Source of the DNA: Pedobacter cryoconitis
Lineage (GTDB): Bacteria > Bacteroidota > Bacteroidia > Sphingobacteriales > Sphingobacteriaceae
Length of the DNA: 64,000 nucleotides
Reading direction: 5' to 3'
Assembly (NCBI RefSeq): GCF_001590605.1
Contig: NZ_CP014504.1
Coordinates: forward strand, 4,030,001-4,094,000
Positions 45,680-55,085 of the stretch are shown here, piece by piece. The stretch's first letter is position 1; every line of letters starts with the position of its first letter. Under the pieces are notes generated by a model that was not told where the DNA came from, did not search any database, and saw only the letters and a list, made by a program, of their open reading frames with translations. The position numbers were made by a program, and so were the translations under genes.

Positions 45680-48600
45680 TTAGTCTAACGTAATATCTAA
45701 ACCTAATCCGCGCAGCTCATGTACCAGTACATTGAATGATTCCGGTACACCTGGAGTCGGCAGGTTTTCGCCTTTTACAATTGCTTCATAAGTTTTGGCT
45801 CTACCGATTACATCATCAGACTTCACAGTCAGGATCTCTTGTAGAATATTAGCCGCACCAAATGCTTCTAATGCCCAAACCTCCATCTCACCAAAACGCT
45901 GACCCCCGAATTGAGCTTTACCACCCAATGGTTGTTGTGTAATTAATGAATATGGTCCGATTGAACGGGCGTGCATTTTATCATCAACCATGTGACCCAA
46001 TTTCAGCATGTAGATAATACCTACTGTAGTTGGCTGGTCGAAACGCTCACCTGTTAAACCATTATGTAAATAGGTTCTTCCTGAAGCAGGAACACCAGCT
46101 TTAGCGATCCACGCTTCAACTTCATCATGCTTGGCACCATCAAAGATCGGAGTTGCAAATTTCACACCCAATTCTTTACCGGCCCATGCCAATACAGTTT
46201 CGTAGATCTGTCCAAGGTTCATACGTGAAGGTACACCCAGTGGGTTCAACACGATATCAACAGGAGTTCCATCATCAAGGAACGGCATATCTTCATCACG
46301 AACGATACGGGCAACAATACCCTTATTACCGTGACGACCAGCCATCTTATCCCCTACTTTTAGTTTACGTTTTTTAGCTACATAAACTTTAGCCATTTGC
46401 ACAATACCTGAAGGCAATTCATCACCAACACTGATGGCAAATTTATCACGTTTATATGCACCCAGTTCTTCATTTACACGGATACCATAGTTGTGGATTA
46501 AAATTTTGATCTGATCATTTTTATCGTCATCAGTAGTCCATTTGTATGGATTAATGTGAGCGAATTCAAGATCAGCTAAACTTTTCTGAGTGAACTTAGC
46601 ACCTTTAGGGAATAATAATTCCTTGTAAACGTTGAAAATACCCTGAGAAGTTTTACCATTTACAATCTGGAACAATTTGTCAACCAACTCATTTTTAAGA
46701 TTGGTTGTAGCCAGATTATATCTCTTATCTAATTTCTCTATCGCTGCTTTTTCTTCAGCTTTAGTAGTTTTCTTAGCTCTTGAGAATAATTTAGTATCAA
46801 TTACAACACCTCTGATCGAAGGAGGGGTTTTCAGGGATGCATCTTTCACATCACCTGCTTTATCTCCAAAGATAGCGCGTAATAATTTCTCTTCCGGTGA
46901 AGGATCAGACTCACCTTTTGGTGTAATTTTACCAATCAGGATATCGCCTTCTTTAACCTCAGCACCGATACGAATGATACCGTTTTCATCTAAATCTTTA
47001 GTAGCTTCTTCAGAAACGTTAGGGATATCTGGTGTTAATTCCTCTTCTCCACGTTTCGTATCACGTACTTCCAATTCAAACTCTTCAATATGCAATGAAG
47101 TAAAGATGTCTTCACGAACAATACGTTCACTGATTACAATCGCATCCTCAAAGTTATATCCCTGCCAAGGCATGAACGCTACTTTAAGGTTCCTGCCTAA
47201 AGCAAGTTCACCATTTTCAGTTGCATAACCTTCACAAAGTACCTGCCCTTTAACAACTTTCTGACCTTTTTTAACAATTGGTTTTAAGTTGATACAAGTA
47301 TTCTGATTGGTTTTCTTGAATTTAATTAATTTATAAGTTTTGCTATCACCTTCAAATGATACTAAACGATCTGCATCGTTTCTTACATATTTGATAGTAA
47401 TTTCGTTAGCATCTACATATTCAACAACACCATCACCTTCAGCATTGATCAATGTTCTTGAGTCACGTGCAACACGACCTTCCAGACCAGTACCAACAAT
47501 CGGAGCCTCAGGACGTAACAATGGTACGGCCTGACGTTGCATGTTGGAACCCATCAGGGCCCTGTTCGCATCATCATGCTCAAGGAAAGGAATCAATGAA
47601 GCAGCAATCGATGTAATCTGATTAGGTGCCACGTCCATTAAGTCTAATTTCTCAGGCTCAATAATCGGGAAGTCACCCTCGTAACGTGCTTTAACACGTG
47701 CAGTGGTGAAATTACCTTTATCATCATAAGCAGCGTTTGCCTGTGCGATAGTTTTACCATCTTCATCTTCTGCAGAAAGATAAATTACATCTTCATCTAC
47801 AGCAACGATACCGTCTCTTACGATCTTGTATGGCGTTTCTATAAATCCTAATGTATTGATCTTCGCATGTACACAAAGAGATGAAATCAAACCAATGTTT
47901 GGTCCCTCTGGTGTTTCAATCGTACACAACCTGCCGTAGTGGGTATAGTGAACGTCACGCACCTCGAAACCAGCTCTTTCACGGGAAAGCCCACCTGGGC
48001 CTAATGCTGAAAGACGACGCTTGTGCGTAATCTCTGCAAGAGGATTTGTCTGGTCCATAAACTGTGACAACTGGTTTGTACCAAAGAATGAGTTAATAAC
48101 CGACGATAAAGTACGGGCATTAATTAAGTCTGTTGGTGTGAAAACCTCATTGTCACGAATGTTCATCCGCTCACGGATTGTACGCGCCATACGCGCCAGA
48201 CCTACACCAAACTGAGCATATAACTGCTCACCTACTGTACGTACACGACGGTTTGACAAGTGGTCAATATCATCAACCTCTTCTTTGGAGTTGATTAATT
48301 TGATCAGGTATTTAACAATTGCAATAATATCTGCTTTTGTTAATACTTTAACATGATCAGGAGTATCCATCTTCAACTTACGGTTGATGCGGTAACGACC
48401 TACATCTCCTAAGTCATAACGTTTGTCTGAGAAGAATAAACGCTCAATGATACCTCTTGCAGTTTCCTCATCAGGTGGTTCTGCGTTACGCAAAGCACGA
48501 TAGATGTTTTCAACAGCCTCTTTTTCAGAGTTTGAAGTATCTTTTTGTAATGTATTATATATAATAGTATAATCAGCCTGACTAGCACCATCATCTTTAG

Positions 48601-49483
48601 ATAAGATAATAGTTTTAACGCCAGCGTCAATGATCATATCAATATGCTCGTCTTCTAAAACAGTATCCCTGTCTAAGATCACTTCGTTACGATCTATCGA
48701 AACTACTTCACCAGTATCTTCGTCTACAAAATCTTCAACCCATTTTCTTAAAACTCTCGCAGCAAGCTTACGTCCGATATATTTTTTCAAACCAGATTTG
48801 CTAACCTTAACCTCATCAGCCAGGTCAAACAATTCAAGGATGTCTTTATCAGAATCGTAACCAATTGCACGTAAAAGTGTGGTAACCGGGAATTTTTTCT
48901 TACGGTCGATATAAGCATACATGACGTTATTTACGTCAGTAGCAAACTCGATCCAGGATCCTTTGAAAGGAATCACACGCGCAGAATAAAGCTTGGTTCC
49001 GTTAGTGTGACGGCTCTGGCCGAAGAACACACCTGGAGACCTGTGTAACTGAGAAACAATTACACGCTCTGCACCGTTGATTACGAATGTACCTTTAGGA
49101 GTCATATATGGAATAGTACCCAGATATACATCCTGAATGATAGTTTCAAAATCTTCGTGCTCCGCATCATTACAAGACAATTTCAACTTTGCCTTTAAGG
49201 GAACACTATAAGTTAACCCACGGTCAATACACTCAGGTATATCATAACGTGGTGGGTCAATAAAATAATCAAGGAATTCCAAAACGAAAATATTTCTGGA
49301 ATCAGTGATTGGAAAGTTTTCAGCAAATACTTTAAACAAGCCCTCTGTGTGACGGTTGTCTGAAGTAGTTTCTATCTGGAAAAATTCTCTGAATGATTGC
49401 AACTGTACATCTAGAAAATCCGGGTAATCTATGATGTGCTTACTACGTGCAAAATTTACTCTTTGGTCGACTTTATTTGCCAA
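45680..49483 (-). CDS. rpoB: RNA polymerase beta subunit, TTG start codon
   Basis: A 1267-residue subunit with the rifampicin-region sequences FFGTNQLSQFMDQTNPLAEITHKRRLSALGPGG and further catalytic motifs, seen here as NQLSQFMDQTNPLAE, HKRRLSALGPGG and KVGDKMAGRHGNKG. The reading frame meets a stop 15 bases upstream of the TTG at 49483 and no ATG lies between, so TTG is the likely start (MANKVDQRVNF, as in relatives). Confidence 0.97.
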   Translation of the reverse strand: MANKVDQRVNFARSKHIIDYPDFLDVQLQSFREFFQIETTSDNRHTEGLFKVFAENFPITDSRNIFVLEFLDYFIDPPRYDIPECIDRGLTYSVPLKAKLKLSCNDAEHEDFETIIQDVYLGTIPYMTPKGTFVINGAERVIVSQLHRSPGVFFGQSRHTNGTKLYSARVIPFKGSWIEFATDVNNVMYAYIDRKKKFPVTTLLRAIGYDSDKDILELFDLADEVKVSKSGLKKYIGRKLAARVLRKWVEDFVDEDTGEVVSIDRNEVILDRDTVLEDEHIDMIIDAGVKTIILSKDDGASQADYTIIYNTLQKDTSNSEKEAVENIYRALRNAEPPDEETARGIIERLFFSDKRYDLGDVGRYRINRKLKMDTPDHVKVLTKADIIAIVKYLIKLINSKEEVDDIDHLSNRRVRTVGEQLYAQFGVGLARMARTIRERMNIRDNEVFTPTDLINARTLSSVINSFFGTNQLSQFMDQTNPLAEITHKRRLSALGPGGLSRERAGFEVRDVHYTHYGRLCTIETPEGPNIGLISSLCVHAKINTLGFIETPYKIVRDGIVAVDEDVIYLSAEDEDGKTIAQANAAYDDKGNFTTARVKARYEGDFPIIEPEKLDLMDVAPNQITSIAASLIPFLEHDDANRALMGSNMQRQAVPLLRPEAPIVGTGLEGRVARDSRTLINAEGDGVVEYVDANEITIKYVRNDADRLVSFEGDSKTYKLIKFKKTNQNTCINLKPIVKKGQKVVKGQVLCEGYATENGELALGRNLKVAFMPWQGYNFEDAIVISERIVREDIFTSLHIEEFELEVRDTKRGEEELTPDIPNVSEEATKDLDENGIIRIGAEVKEGDILIGKITPKGESDPSPEEKLLRAIFGDKAGDVKDASLKTPPSIRGVVIDTKLFSRAKKTTKAEEKAAIEKLDKRYNLATTNLKNELVDKLFQIVNGKTSQGIFNVYKELLFPKGAKFTQKSLADLEFAHINPYKWTTDDDKNDQIKILIHNYGIRVNEELGAYKRDKFAISVGDELPSGIVQMAKVYVAKKRKLKVGDKMAGRHGNKGIVARIVRDEDMPFLDDGTPVDIVLNPLGVPSRMNLGQIYETVLAWAGKELGVKFATPIFDGAKHDEVEAWIAKAGVPASGRTYLHNGLTGERFDQPTTVGIIYMLKLGHMVDDKMHARSIGPYSLITQQPLGGKAQFGGQRFGEMEVWALEAFGAANILQEILTVKSDDVIGRAKTYEAIVKGENLPTPGVPESFNVLVHELRGLGLDITLD

Positions 49484-49579
49484 GGTACTAAAGTTAATTT
49501 AGTTTAAGAATAAACTATTTGTTTGGTTTGCCGTGAACATCTCACCAACCAAACTTAGATGAAATGTATATAAACAGGT

Positions 49580-49609
49580 ATAGACTCCGACTGTACAGTC
49601 GGAGTCTAT
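49580..49609 (-). promoter_or_regulatory. Perfect 30-nt palindrome between rplL and rpoB
   Basis: Complete palindrome of 15-bp arms without a loop (ATAGACTCCGACTGT and its complement). It lies 28 bp after the rplL stop. By analogy with the partial attenuator between rplL and rpoB in E. coli, it may lower rpoBC transcription or act as a processing site. Confidence 0.7.
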
Positions 49610-49636
49610 GTTTAAAGTTATATTAAAATTAAGTGA

Positions 49637-50011
49637 TTACTTAATCTCAACTACAGCTCCAGCTTCTTCTAATTGTTTTTTCAAAGCTTCAGCTTCGTCT
49701 TTAGAAACACCAGTTTTTAATTCTTTTGGTGCACCGTCAACTAAGTCTTTAGCTTCTTTCAAACCTAATCCAGTTAAGTCTTTAACCAACTTAACAACTG
49801 CTAATTTAGCACCACCAGCTTCTTTCAAGATAACATCGAAAGTAGATTTTTCTTCAGCTGCAGGAGCAGCATCACCAGCAGGACCTGCAACAGCAACTGC
49901 AGCAGCAGCTGGTTCGATACCATACTCGTCTTTAAGGATTTGAGCTAATTCGTTAACTTCTTTTACTGTTAAGTTTACTAATTGCTCAGCAAACGCTTTT
50001 AAATCTGCCAT
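49637..50011 (-). CDS. rplL: 50S ribosomal protein L7/L12
   Basis: A 124-residue protein of the ribosomal stalk. It has an N-terminal dimerisation region, a flexible Ala-rich hinge (AAAAVAVAGPAGDAAPAAEE) and the C-terminal factor-binding domain with LKEAKDLVDGAPKELKTGVSK. It recruits translation GTPases. It is in the usual rplJ-rplL order, 67 bp after rplJ. Confidence 0.98.
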   Translation of the reverse strand: MADLKAFAEQLVNLTVKEVNELAQILKDEYGIEPAAAAVAVAGPAGDAAPAAEEKSTFDVILKEAGGAKLAVVKLVKDLTGLGLKEAKDLVDGAPKELKTGVSKDEAEALKKQLEEAGAVVEIK

Positions 50012-50078
50012 TTTATAGAGTTTTTAAAATTTGACGTGAAAAATAATTTATAATAATATGAAACTTATAAGGTGTTCC

Positions 50079-50600
50079 TTAACCTTCTCTTTCCTGAAGA
50101 GTTTTAACAATTCCTGCGATTTTACCACCACTAGATTTAAGTGCTGAAATAACATTTTTAGCTGGCGATTGTAGCAAGCCAATGATGTCTCCAATAAGCT
50201 CTTCTCTTGATTTCAAGCTTACTAATGCATCTAAATGATTATCTCCAACATAGATTGCTGTGTCAATAAACGCAGCTTTCAACTGTGGTTTGTCAGATCC
50301 TTTTCTCAAGGCTTTGATCAGCTTAGCCGGACCATTACCTGTTCTTGAGAATAATATTGCTGACTGGCCTTTTAATGCTTCAAAAATACTTGAATTGTCG
50401 CCTTCTAGTCCTTCGATCGCTTTTCTGATCAAAGTATTTTTAGCAACCTGCATTTCAATACCGCTTTCGAAACATTTGCGACGGATGTTGTTAATTTTCT
50501 CAACAGATAAGCTTGATGTATCAGCAATATAAAAATTGCCAAAGTCCTGCATCTTCTCTTGAAGAGCCGAAACTACTTCGTGTTTTTCTTCTCTGTTCAT
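50079..50600 (-). CDS. rplJ: 50S ribosomal protein L10
   Basis: A 173-residue stalk base protein that holds L7/L12 dimers, with FYIADTSSLSVEKINNIRRK, QVAKNTLIRKAIEG and the C-terminal helical tail NVISALKSSGGKIAGIVKTL. It starts 2 bp after rplA. In many bacteria L10 with L12 represses translation of this operon by binding a leader; I did not find a clear L10 leader motif here. Confidence 0.98.
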   Translation of the reverse strand: MNREEKHEVVSALQEKMQDFGNFYIADTSSLSVEKINNIRRKCFESGIEMQVAKNTLIRKAIEGLEGDNSSIFEALKGQSAILFSRTGNGPAKLIKALRKGSDKPQLKAAFIDTAIYVGDNHLDALVSLKSREELIGDIIGLLQSPAKNVISALKSSGGKIAGIVKTLQEREG

Positions 50601-50602
50601 AA

Positions 50603-51301
50603 TTAGATCCCTGCTACTGATTTTGTTTCGATTGCGATTCCAGGACTCATTGTAGAAGAAACATGAATGCTCTTAAAATAAGTTCCTTTAGCAGCAGATG
50701 GTTTAAGCTTAGAAATTACTTGAAGAACTTCTAATGCATTTTCATATATTTTTTCTGCTGGGAATGATACTTTTCCTACCGAAGCATGAATGATACCACT
50801 TTTGTCAACTTTAAAATCAATCTTACCGCCTTTTACGTCAGTTACTGCTTTACCAACTTCGTTAGTTACAGTACCTGATTTTGGGTTTGGCATAAGGTTA
50901 CGTGGACCTAAAACGCGGCCCAGTTTACCTACTTTAGCCATACAAGCAGGAGTAGTGATAATAATGTCAACATCAGTCCATCCACCTTCAATCTTGGCAA
51001 CATATTCGTCTAAACCTACGAAATCTGCACCTGCCGCTTTAGCTTCGTCTTCCTTATCAGGATTACAAAGAACTAATACACGTACAGTTTTACCTGTACC
51101 GTGTGGTAAAGTAGCGATACCACGGACCATTTGATTCGCTTTACGCGGATCAACACCTAAAGCGATGTCGATATCAACCGAAGCATCAAATTTAGTAGTC
51201 GTGATTTCTTTTACCAAAGCAGCCGCATCCTGTAAAGAATACGTTTTACCAGATTCTAGTTTAGCATGTGCCTTTTTTTGATTTTTTGTTAATTTAGCCA
51301 C
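50603..51301 (-). CDS. rplA: 50S ribosomal protein L1, GTG start codon
   Basis: A 232-residue protein of the L1 stalk with DIALGVDPRKANQMVRG, GRVLGPRNLMPNPKSGTV and the closing FKSIHVSSTMSPGI. The start is GTG at 51301 (MAKLTKNQKK), as no ATG is available near it. In other bacteria L1 represses its own mRNA at the rplK start. Confidence 0.97.
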   Translation of the reverse strand: MAKLTKNQKKAHAKLESGKTYSLQDAAALVKEITTTKFDASVDIDIALGVDPRKANQMVRGIATLPHGTGKTVRVLVLCNPDKEDEAKAAGADFVGLDEYVAKIEGGWTDVDIIITTPACMAKVGKLGRVLGPRNLMPNPKSGTVTNEVGKAVTDVKGGKIDFKVDKSGIIHASVGKVSFPAEKIYENALEVLQVISKLKPSAAKGTYFKSIHVSSTMSPGIAIETKSVAGI

Positions 51302-51324
51302 TGTTGTAAACTGTTTTTTGTTAA

Positions 51325-51768
51325 TTAATTTGTCCAGGGTGCATCGCCGCTAACGGTGATTCCCATACTGCGTGCTGTACCGGCAACCATACTCATTGCC
51401 GACTCGATAGTGAATGCATTTAAATCAGTCATTTTATCTTCAGCAATTGACTTAACCTGATCCCAAGTCACCGAACCAACTTTCTTACGGTTGGGCTCAG
51501 CAGAACCACTCGCTAATTTAGTAGCATCCTTTAACTGGATAGCAACCGGCGGGGTTTTGATGATAAATTCGAAAGACTTGTCAGCATAAACAGTAATTAC
51601 AACAGGTAATACTTTACCAGGCTTATCTTGGGTACGAGCATTAAATTGCTTGCAAAATTCCATGATATTAACACCTTTAGCACCTAATGCAGGTCCTACT
51701 GGTGGTGATGGATTTGCAGCTCCTCCTTTGATTTGTAATTTAACAAGCGCACTGACTTCTTTTGCCAT
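51325..51768 (-). CDS. rplK: 50S ribosomal protein L11
   Basis: A 147-residue protein of the GTPase-associated centre. The N-terminus VKLQIKGGAANPSPPVGPAL and the C-terminal EDKMTDLNAFTIESAMSMVAGTARSMGI are typical. It is the first ribosomal protein gene after nusG and is followed by rplA with a 23-bp gap. Confidence 0.98.
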   Translation of the reverse strand: MAKEVSALVKLQIKGGAANPSPPVGPALGAKGVNIMEFCKQFNARTQDKPGKVLPVVITVYADKSFEFIIKTPPVAIQLKDATKLASGSAEPNRKKVGSVTWDQVKSIAEDKMTDLNAFTIESAMSMVAGTARSMGITVSGDAPWTN

Positions 51769-51837
51769 TTTCTGATTTGTTAATTGTAATACTCAATGTT
51801 AAAATGTTGGAAGCATGTAACATTTAAGATCTTTATT

Positions 51838-52380
51838 CTATTCTTTTTCTACTTGCATATAGTTAAGCTCCAGTGGAGTTTTTCTTCCGAAAATCTTAAC
51901 CATTACTTTTAGTTTTTTCTTTTCTTCGTTAACCTCTTCAATCACACCAGTAAAGCCATTGAAAGGACCGTCCATTACTTTAACGTTCTCACCAACATAA
52001 TAAGCTACATTCATAGTCTCACCCTGCTGACTCATTTCATCTACTTTACCCAGGATACGGTTAACTTCTGCCTGACGCATTGGAACCGGGTTTCCACCTT
52101 TATCCCCTAAGAAACCGATTACGCTGTTCACATTTTTGATAATGTGCTCTAACTCACCGTCCAAAGTTGCTTCAATCAAAACATAACCAGGATAAAAGTT
52201 GCGCTCTTTTGCAATCTTCTTTCCTTCTTTCATCTGGTAGTATTTTTCCATAGGGATTAATACCTGCGGAACGAGATGAGAAAAACCTAAACGACTGATC
52301 TCTGAATCGATGTATTGTTTTACCTTCTTCTCTTTTCCGCTTACCGCCCTAACTACATACCATTTTAGCTGATCGTTCAT
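51838..52380 (-). CDS. nusG: Transcription termination/antitermination protein NusG
   Basis: A 180-residue protein with the NGN domain (WYVVRAVSGKEKKVKQYID, KERNFYPGYVLI) and the C-terminal KOW motif (VKVMDGPFNGFTGVIEEV). It binds RNA polymerase and links it to Rho or ribosomes. It is in the standard secE-nusG-rplK order. Confidence 0.97.
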   Translation of the reverse strand: MNDQLKWYVVRAVSGKEKKVKQYIDSEISRLGFSHLVPQVLIPMEKYYQMKEGKKIAKERNFYPGYVLIEATLDGELEHIIKNVNSVIGFLGDKGGNPVPMRQAEVNRILGKVDEMSQQGETMNVAYYVGENVKVMDGPFNGFTGVIEEVNEEKKKLKVMVKIFGRKTPLELNYMQVEKE

Positions 52381-52389
52381 TTAGTTCTA

Positions 52390-52587
52390 TTAATTAGAAA
52401 GTGATTTATAAAAAGTATCTAGCACAAAAGTAGATCCCTTATCCATTGCAAAGATAACCACTGCAATAATAAACGAAGCTACCAAAACCAGCACTGCAGA
52501 ATTTTGCAATTCTCCCCATGTAGGCCAGGTAACCTTCTGGGTCATTTCCTCATACGATTCTTTAATAAATTGAACTATGCTAGCCAT
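52390..52587 (-). CDS. secE: Preprotein translocase subunit SecE
   Basis: A 65-residue protein of the short, single-helix SecE type, with FIKESYEEMTQKVTWPTWGEL and one membrane segment (NSAVLVLVASFIIAVVIFAMD). A longer frame from 52611 would run into the tRNA-Trp gene, so the ATG at 52587 was chosen. It forms the SecYEG channel with SecY. Confidence 0.95.
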   Translation of the reverse strand: MASIVQFIKESYEEMTQKVTWPTWGELQNSAVLVLVASFIIAVVIFAMDKGSTFVLDTFYKSLSN

Positions 52588-52600
52588 ATCTAAGTTTTTG

Positions 52601-52671
52601 CACGGGAACAAGGATTCGAACCCTGATCAAAGGTTTTGGAGACCTCTATTCTACCGTTGAACTATTCCCGT
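52601..52671 (-). tRNA. tRNA-Trp (anticodon CCA)
   Basis: 71-nt cloverleaf. Acceptor ACGGGAA pairs with TTCCCGT and the discriminator is G. The anticodon loop reads CTCCAAA and the T arm contains GGTTCGAATCC. The 3' CCA is not encoded. It lies between tuf and secE, 13 bp before the SecE start, so it is probably processed from the operon transcript. Confidence 0.97.
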
Positions 52672-52715
52672 GTATAAGAATCAACCTCTGAAGGTTAATA
52701 CAAACATTTGTTAGA

Positions 52716-52751
52716 ACAAAGTACCCAGACTATGACGTCCGGGCACTTTGT
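52716..52751 (-). terminator. Hairpin after tuf
   Basis: A stem with ACAAAGT/ACTTTGT at its base and two internal mismatches, 44 bp past the tuf stop. It may terminate or attenuate tuf transcription before tRNA-Trp and secE. Confidence 0.6.
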
Positions 52752-52794
52752 ATTATTATTTAATTGCTTAGCGACCCGAAGGACGGTTAAGTAA

Positions 52795-53982
52795 TTATTT
52801 TACAATTTCAGTTACCTGACCAGCACCTACTGTTCTACCACCTTCACGGATAGCGAAACGAAGTCCTTTTTCCATTGCGATTGCGTTGATCAATTTAACA
52901 TTGATTGTAACGTTATCACCTGGCATAACCATTTCAGTTCCTTCTTGAAGAGTGATCTCTCCAGTAACGTCTGTGGTACGGAAATAGAATTGCGGACGGT
53001 ATTTGTTAAAGAATGGAGTGTGACGTCCACCTTCAGCTTTTGATAATACATAGATCTCAGCTTTGAAATCTGTGTGAGGAGTTACAGAACCTGGTTTACA
53101 GATAACCATACCACGACGGATATCAGTTTTCTCAATACCACGTAACAATAAACCTACGTTATCACCTGCTTCACCATAATCAAGGATCTTACGGAACATC
53201 TCAACACCTGTTACAGTTGATTTAAGATTTTCTGCACCCATACCCAAGATCTCAACAGGATCTCCAGAGTTGATTACACCACGCTCAATACGACCAGTTG
53301 CAACAGTACCACGACCAGTGATCGAGAATACATCTTCAACAGGCATTAAGAAAGGAAGTTCAGTCAAACGTGGAGGGATTGGAATGTAGCTATCTACAGC
53401 ATCCATTAATTCCATGATTTTACCAACCCATTTCTCATCGCCATTCAATCCACCTAAAGCAGAACCTTGAATAACTGGGATATCATCACCTGGGAAATCA
53501 TAGAAAGATAATAATTCACGAACTTCCATCTCTACTAATTCTAGTAATTCAGGATCATCAACCATATCCACTTTGTTCATGAAAACCACCAATGAAGGTA
53601 CACCTACCTGACGAGCCAATAGAATGTGCTCACGAGTTTGTGGCATAGGACCATCTGTAGCCGCTACAACGATAATAGCACCATCCATTTGCGCCGCACC
53701 TGTAACCATGTTTTTCACGTAATCCGCGTGACCTGGACAGTCAACGTGAGCATAGTGACGGTTAGCAGTTGAATACTCAACGTGTGCAGTGTTAATAGTG
53801 ATACCTCTTTCTTTTTCCTCTGGAGCAGAGTCAATCGAATCAAATGAACGCGCCTCAGATAAACCAGCATCAGATAACACTTTAGTGATAGCTGCTGTTA
53901 AGGTTGTTTTACCGTGGTCAACGTGACCGATAGTGCCGATGTTTAAGTGCGGCTTGCTGCGGTCAAACTTTTCTTTTGCCAT
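52795..53982 (-). CDS. tuf: Elongation factor Tu
   Basis: A 395-residue GTPase with P-loop GHVDHGKTTLTAAI, switch I KERGITINTAHVEY, DCPGHADYVKNM and NKVD. Domain 2 and 3 motifs (VFSITGRGTVATGRIERG, GRTVGAGQVTEIVK) are intact. It delivers aminoacyl-tRNA to the ribosome. It follows four tRNA genes on the same strand, in the same order as in the E. coli thrU-tyrU-glyT-thrT-tufB operon. Confidence 0.98.
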   Translation of the reverse strand: MAKEKFDRSKPHLNIGTIGHVDHGKTTLTAAITKVLSDAGLSEARSFDSIDSAPEEKERGITINTAHVEYSTANRHYAHVDCPGHADYVKNMVTGAAQMDGAIIVVAATDGPMPQTREHILLARQVGVPSLVVFMNKVDMVDDPELLELVEMEVRELLSFYDFPGDDIPVIQGSALGGLNGDEKWVGKIMELMDAVDSYIPIPPRLTELPFLMPVEDVFSITGRGTVATGRIERGVINSGDPVEILGMGAENLKSTVTGVEMFRKILDYGEAGDNVGLLLRGIEKTDIRRGMVICKPGSVTPHTDFKAEIYVLSKAEGGRHTPFFNKYRPQFYFRTTDVTGEITLQEGTEMVMPGDNVTINVKLINAIAMEKGLRFAIREGGRTVGAGQVTEIVK

Positions 53983-54109
53983 GTTTTTATACTTATTAGT
54001 AGGTTAACTTTTATTTTTAATTATTGTTTTGATACAATTCAATACAAAAAACCTTGTTCATTCTGAGCATAATGCCAGATTTAACAAAGCTTTTTTATCT
54101 TTATTCCTG

Positions 54110-54181
<72 letters not shown>

Positions 54182-54261
54182 TTTTTTATTCTCTTCACAA
54201 TCTTCAATACCGGTCCGGCATTTAAACTGTGACCATTATGCCGACTGCTCTTTGAATCAAG

Positions 54262-54334
54262 AGCGAAAGACGAGGTTCGAACTCGCGACCTATAGCTTGG
54301 AAGGCTATCGCTCTACCAACTGAGCTACTTTCGC
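54262..54334 (-). tRNA. tRNA-Gly (anticodon TCC)
   Basis: 73-nt cloverleaf. Acceptor GCGAAAG pairs with CTTTCGC and the anticodon stem ATAGC/GCTAT surrounds CTTCCAA. The 3' CCA is not encoded. Confidence 0.97.
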
Positions 54335-54350
54335 TTTTATTATTATAAAG

Positions 54351-54433
54351 TGGGGGGAGAAGGATTCGAACCTTCGAAGTCTCGCGACAACAGAGTTACA
54401 GTCTGTCCCATTTGGCCACTCTGGTATCCCCCC
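54351..54433 (-). tRNA. tRNA-Tyr (anticodon GTA)
   Basis: 83-nt class II tRNA with a long variable arm. Acceptor GGGGGGA pairs with TCCCCCC, the discriminator is A, and the anticodon loop is CTGTAAC. The 3' CCA is not encoded. Confidence 0.97.
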
Positions 54434-54474
54434 ATTCCTCCTAAACCGCCACATCTTAAATGCGGGTTTAAAAG

Positions 54475-54547
<73 letters not shown>

Positions 54548-54665
54548 TTATTATTATTTATTAAACATTCACAGAACAAACCAACTCTTTATGGGTTAAC
54601 CCCTGTTCCGAATTGGAATGCAAATCTACAAGAATATTTTATAGTTGCAAAACTATTTTGAAAAA

Positions 54666-54695
54666 AAAACCAGCAGACTGTATTCTGCTGGTTTT
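54666..54695 (-). terminator. Terminator of the rpsU-xer-hpf unit
   Basis: Perfect 12-bp arms (AAAACCAGCAGA and its complement) with a 6-nt loop, 28 bp past the hpf stop, followed by a long T-run on the minus strand. Confidence 0.93.
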
Positions 54696-54722
54696 ATATT
54701 TAAAATTTCCAAAAATAGATAC

Positions 54723-55070
54723 CTAATAATCAGACACTTCATCGGCATTTAATACGGCCTTAAACTCAGAAACTTTTATTCTGTTTTTTTCTTTATGTTT
54801 TGTTATTTGCTTTTTTAACGACTCAATTGACAAATCTGTCGCTTCTTCGAAAGACTTGCATTGCTCCTTTGCGAATAAAATTCCACCAGGAACCATCAGT
54901 TTGATCTCACTTATTTTGTTAGCCTCATCGTCTACATTCTCCAATTTTAAATAAACTTCCCCACTTATGATCTGGTCGTGGAACTGTTCCAGCTTGTCAA
55001 CTTTCTTTTGAATAAAGTCTAATAATTTGTGATCTGCATTGAAATGGATTGATTGAACTGTAATTTTCAT
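54723..55070 (-). CDS. hpf: Ribosome hibernation-promoting factor, short form
   Basis: A 115-residue HPF/RaiA-family protein with KITVQSIHFNADHKLLDFIQ, GEVYLKLENVDDEANKISEI and SFEEATDLSIESLKKQI. It lacks the C-terminal dimerisation domain of long HPF. It binds the decoding centre of idle 30S subunits. It has a strong Shine-Dalgarno sequence (AGGAGG, 55076-55081) five bases before its ATG, which is unusual in this window. It lies 15 bp after the xer gene. Confidence 0.93.
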   Translation of the reverse strand: MKITVQSIHFNADHKLLDFIQKKVDKLEQFHDQIISGEVYLKLENVDDEANKISEIKLMVPGGILFAKEQCKSFEEATDLSIESLKKQITKHKEKNRIKVSEFKAVLNADEVSDY

Positions 55071-55075
55071 GTTGT

Positions 55076-55081
55076 CCTCCT
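55076..55081 (-). promoter_or_regulatory. Strong Shine-Dalgarno sequence of hpf
   Basis: AGGAGG preceded by AAAA (eight bases complementary to the 16S 3' end, counting AAAGGAGG), with a 5-nt spacer to the ATG. Nearly all other genes in the window lack such a site. Confidence 0.9.
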
Positions 55082-55085
55082 TTTT

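Noticed and set aside
46677..47228. 183-codon open frame on the plus strand
   Set aside because: It lies wholly inside rpoB on the other strand. Its low-complexity Ser-rich product is a shadow of rpoB codon use.
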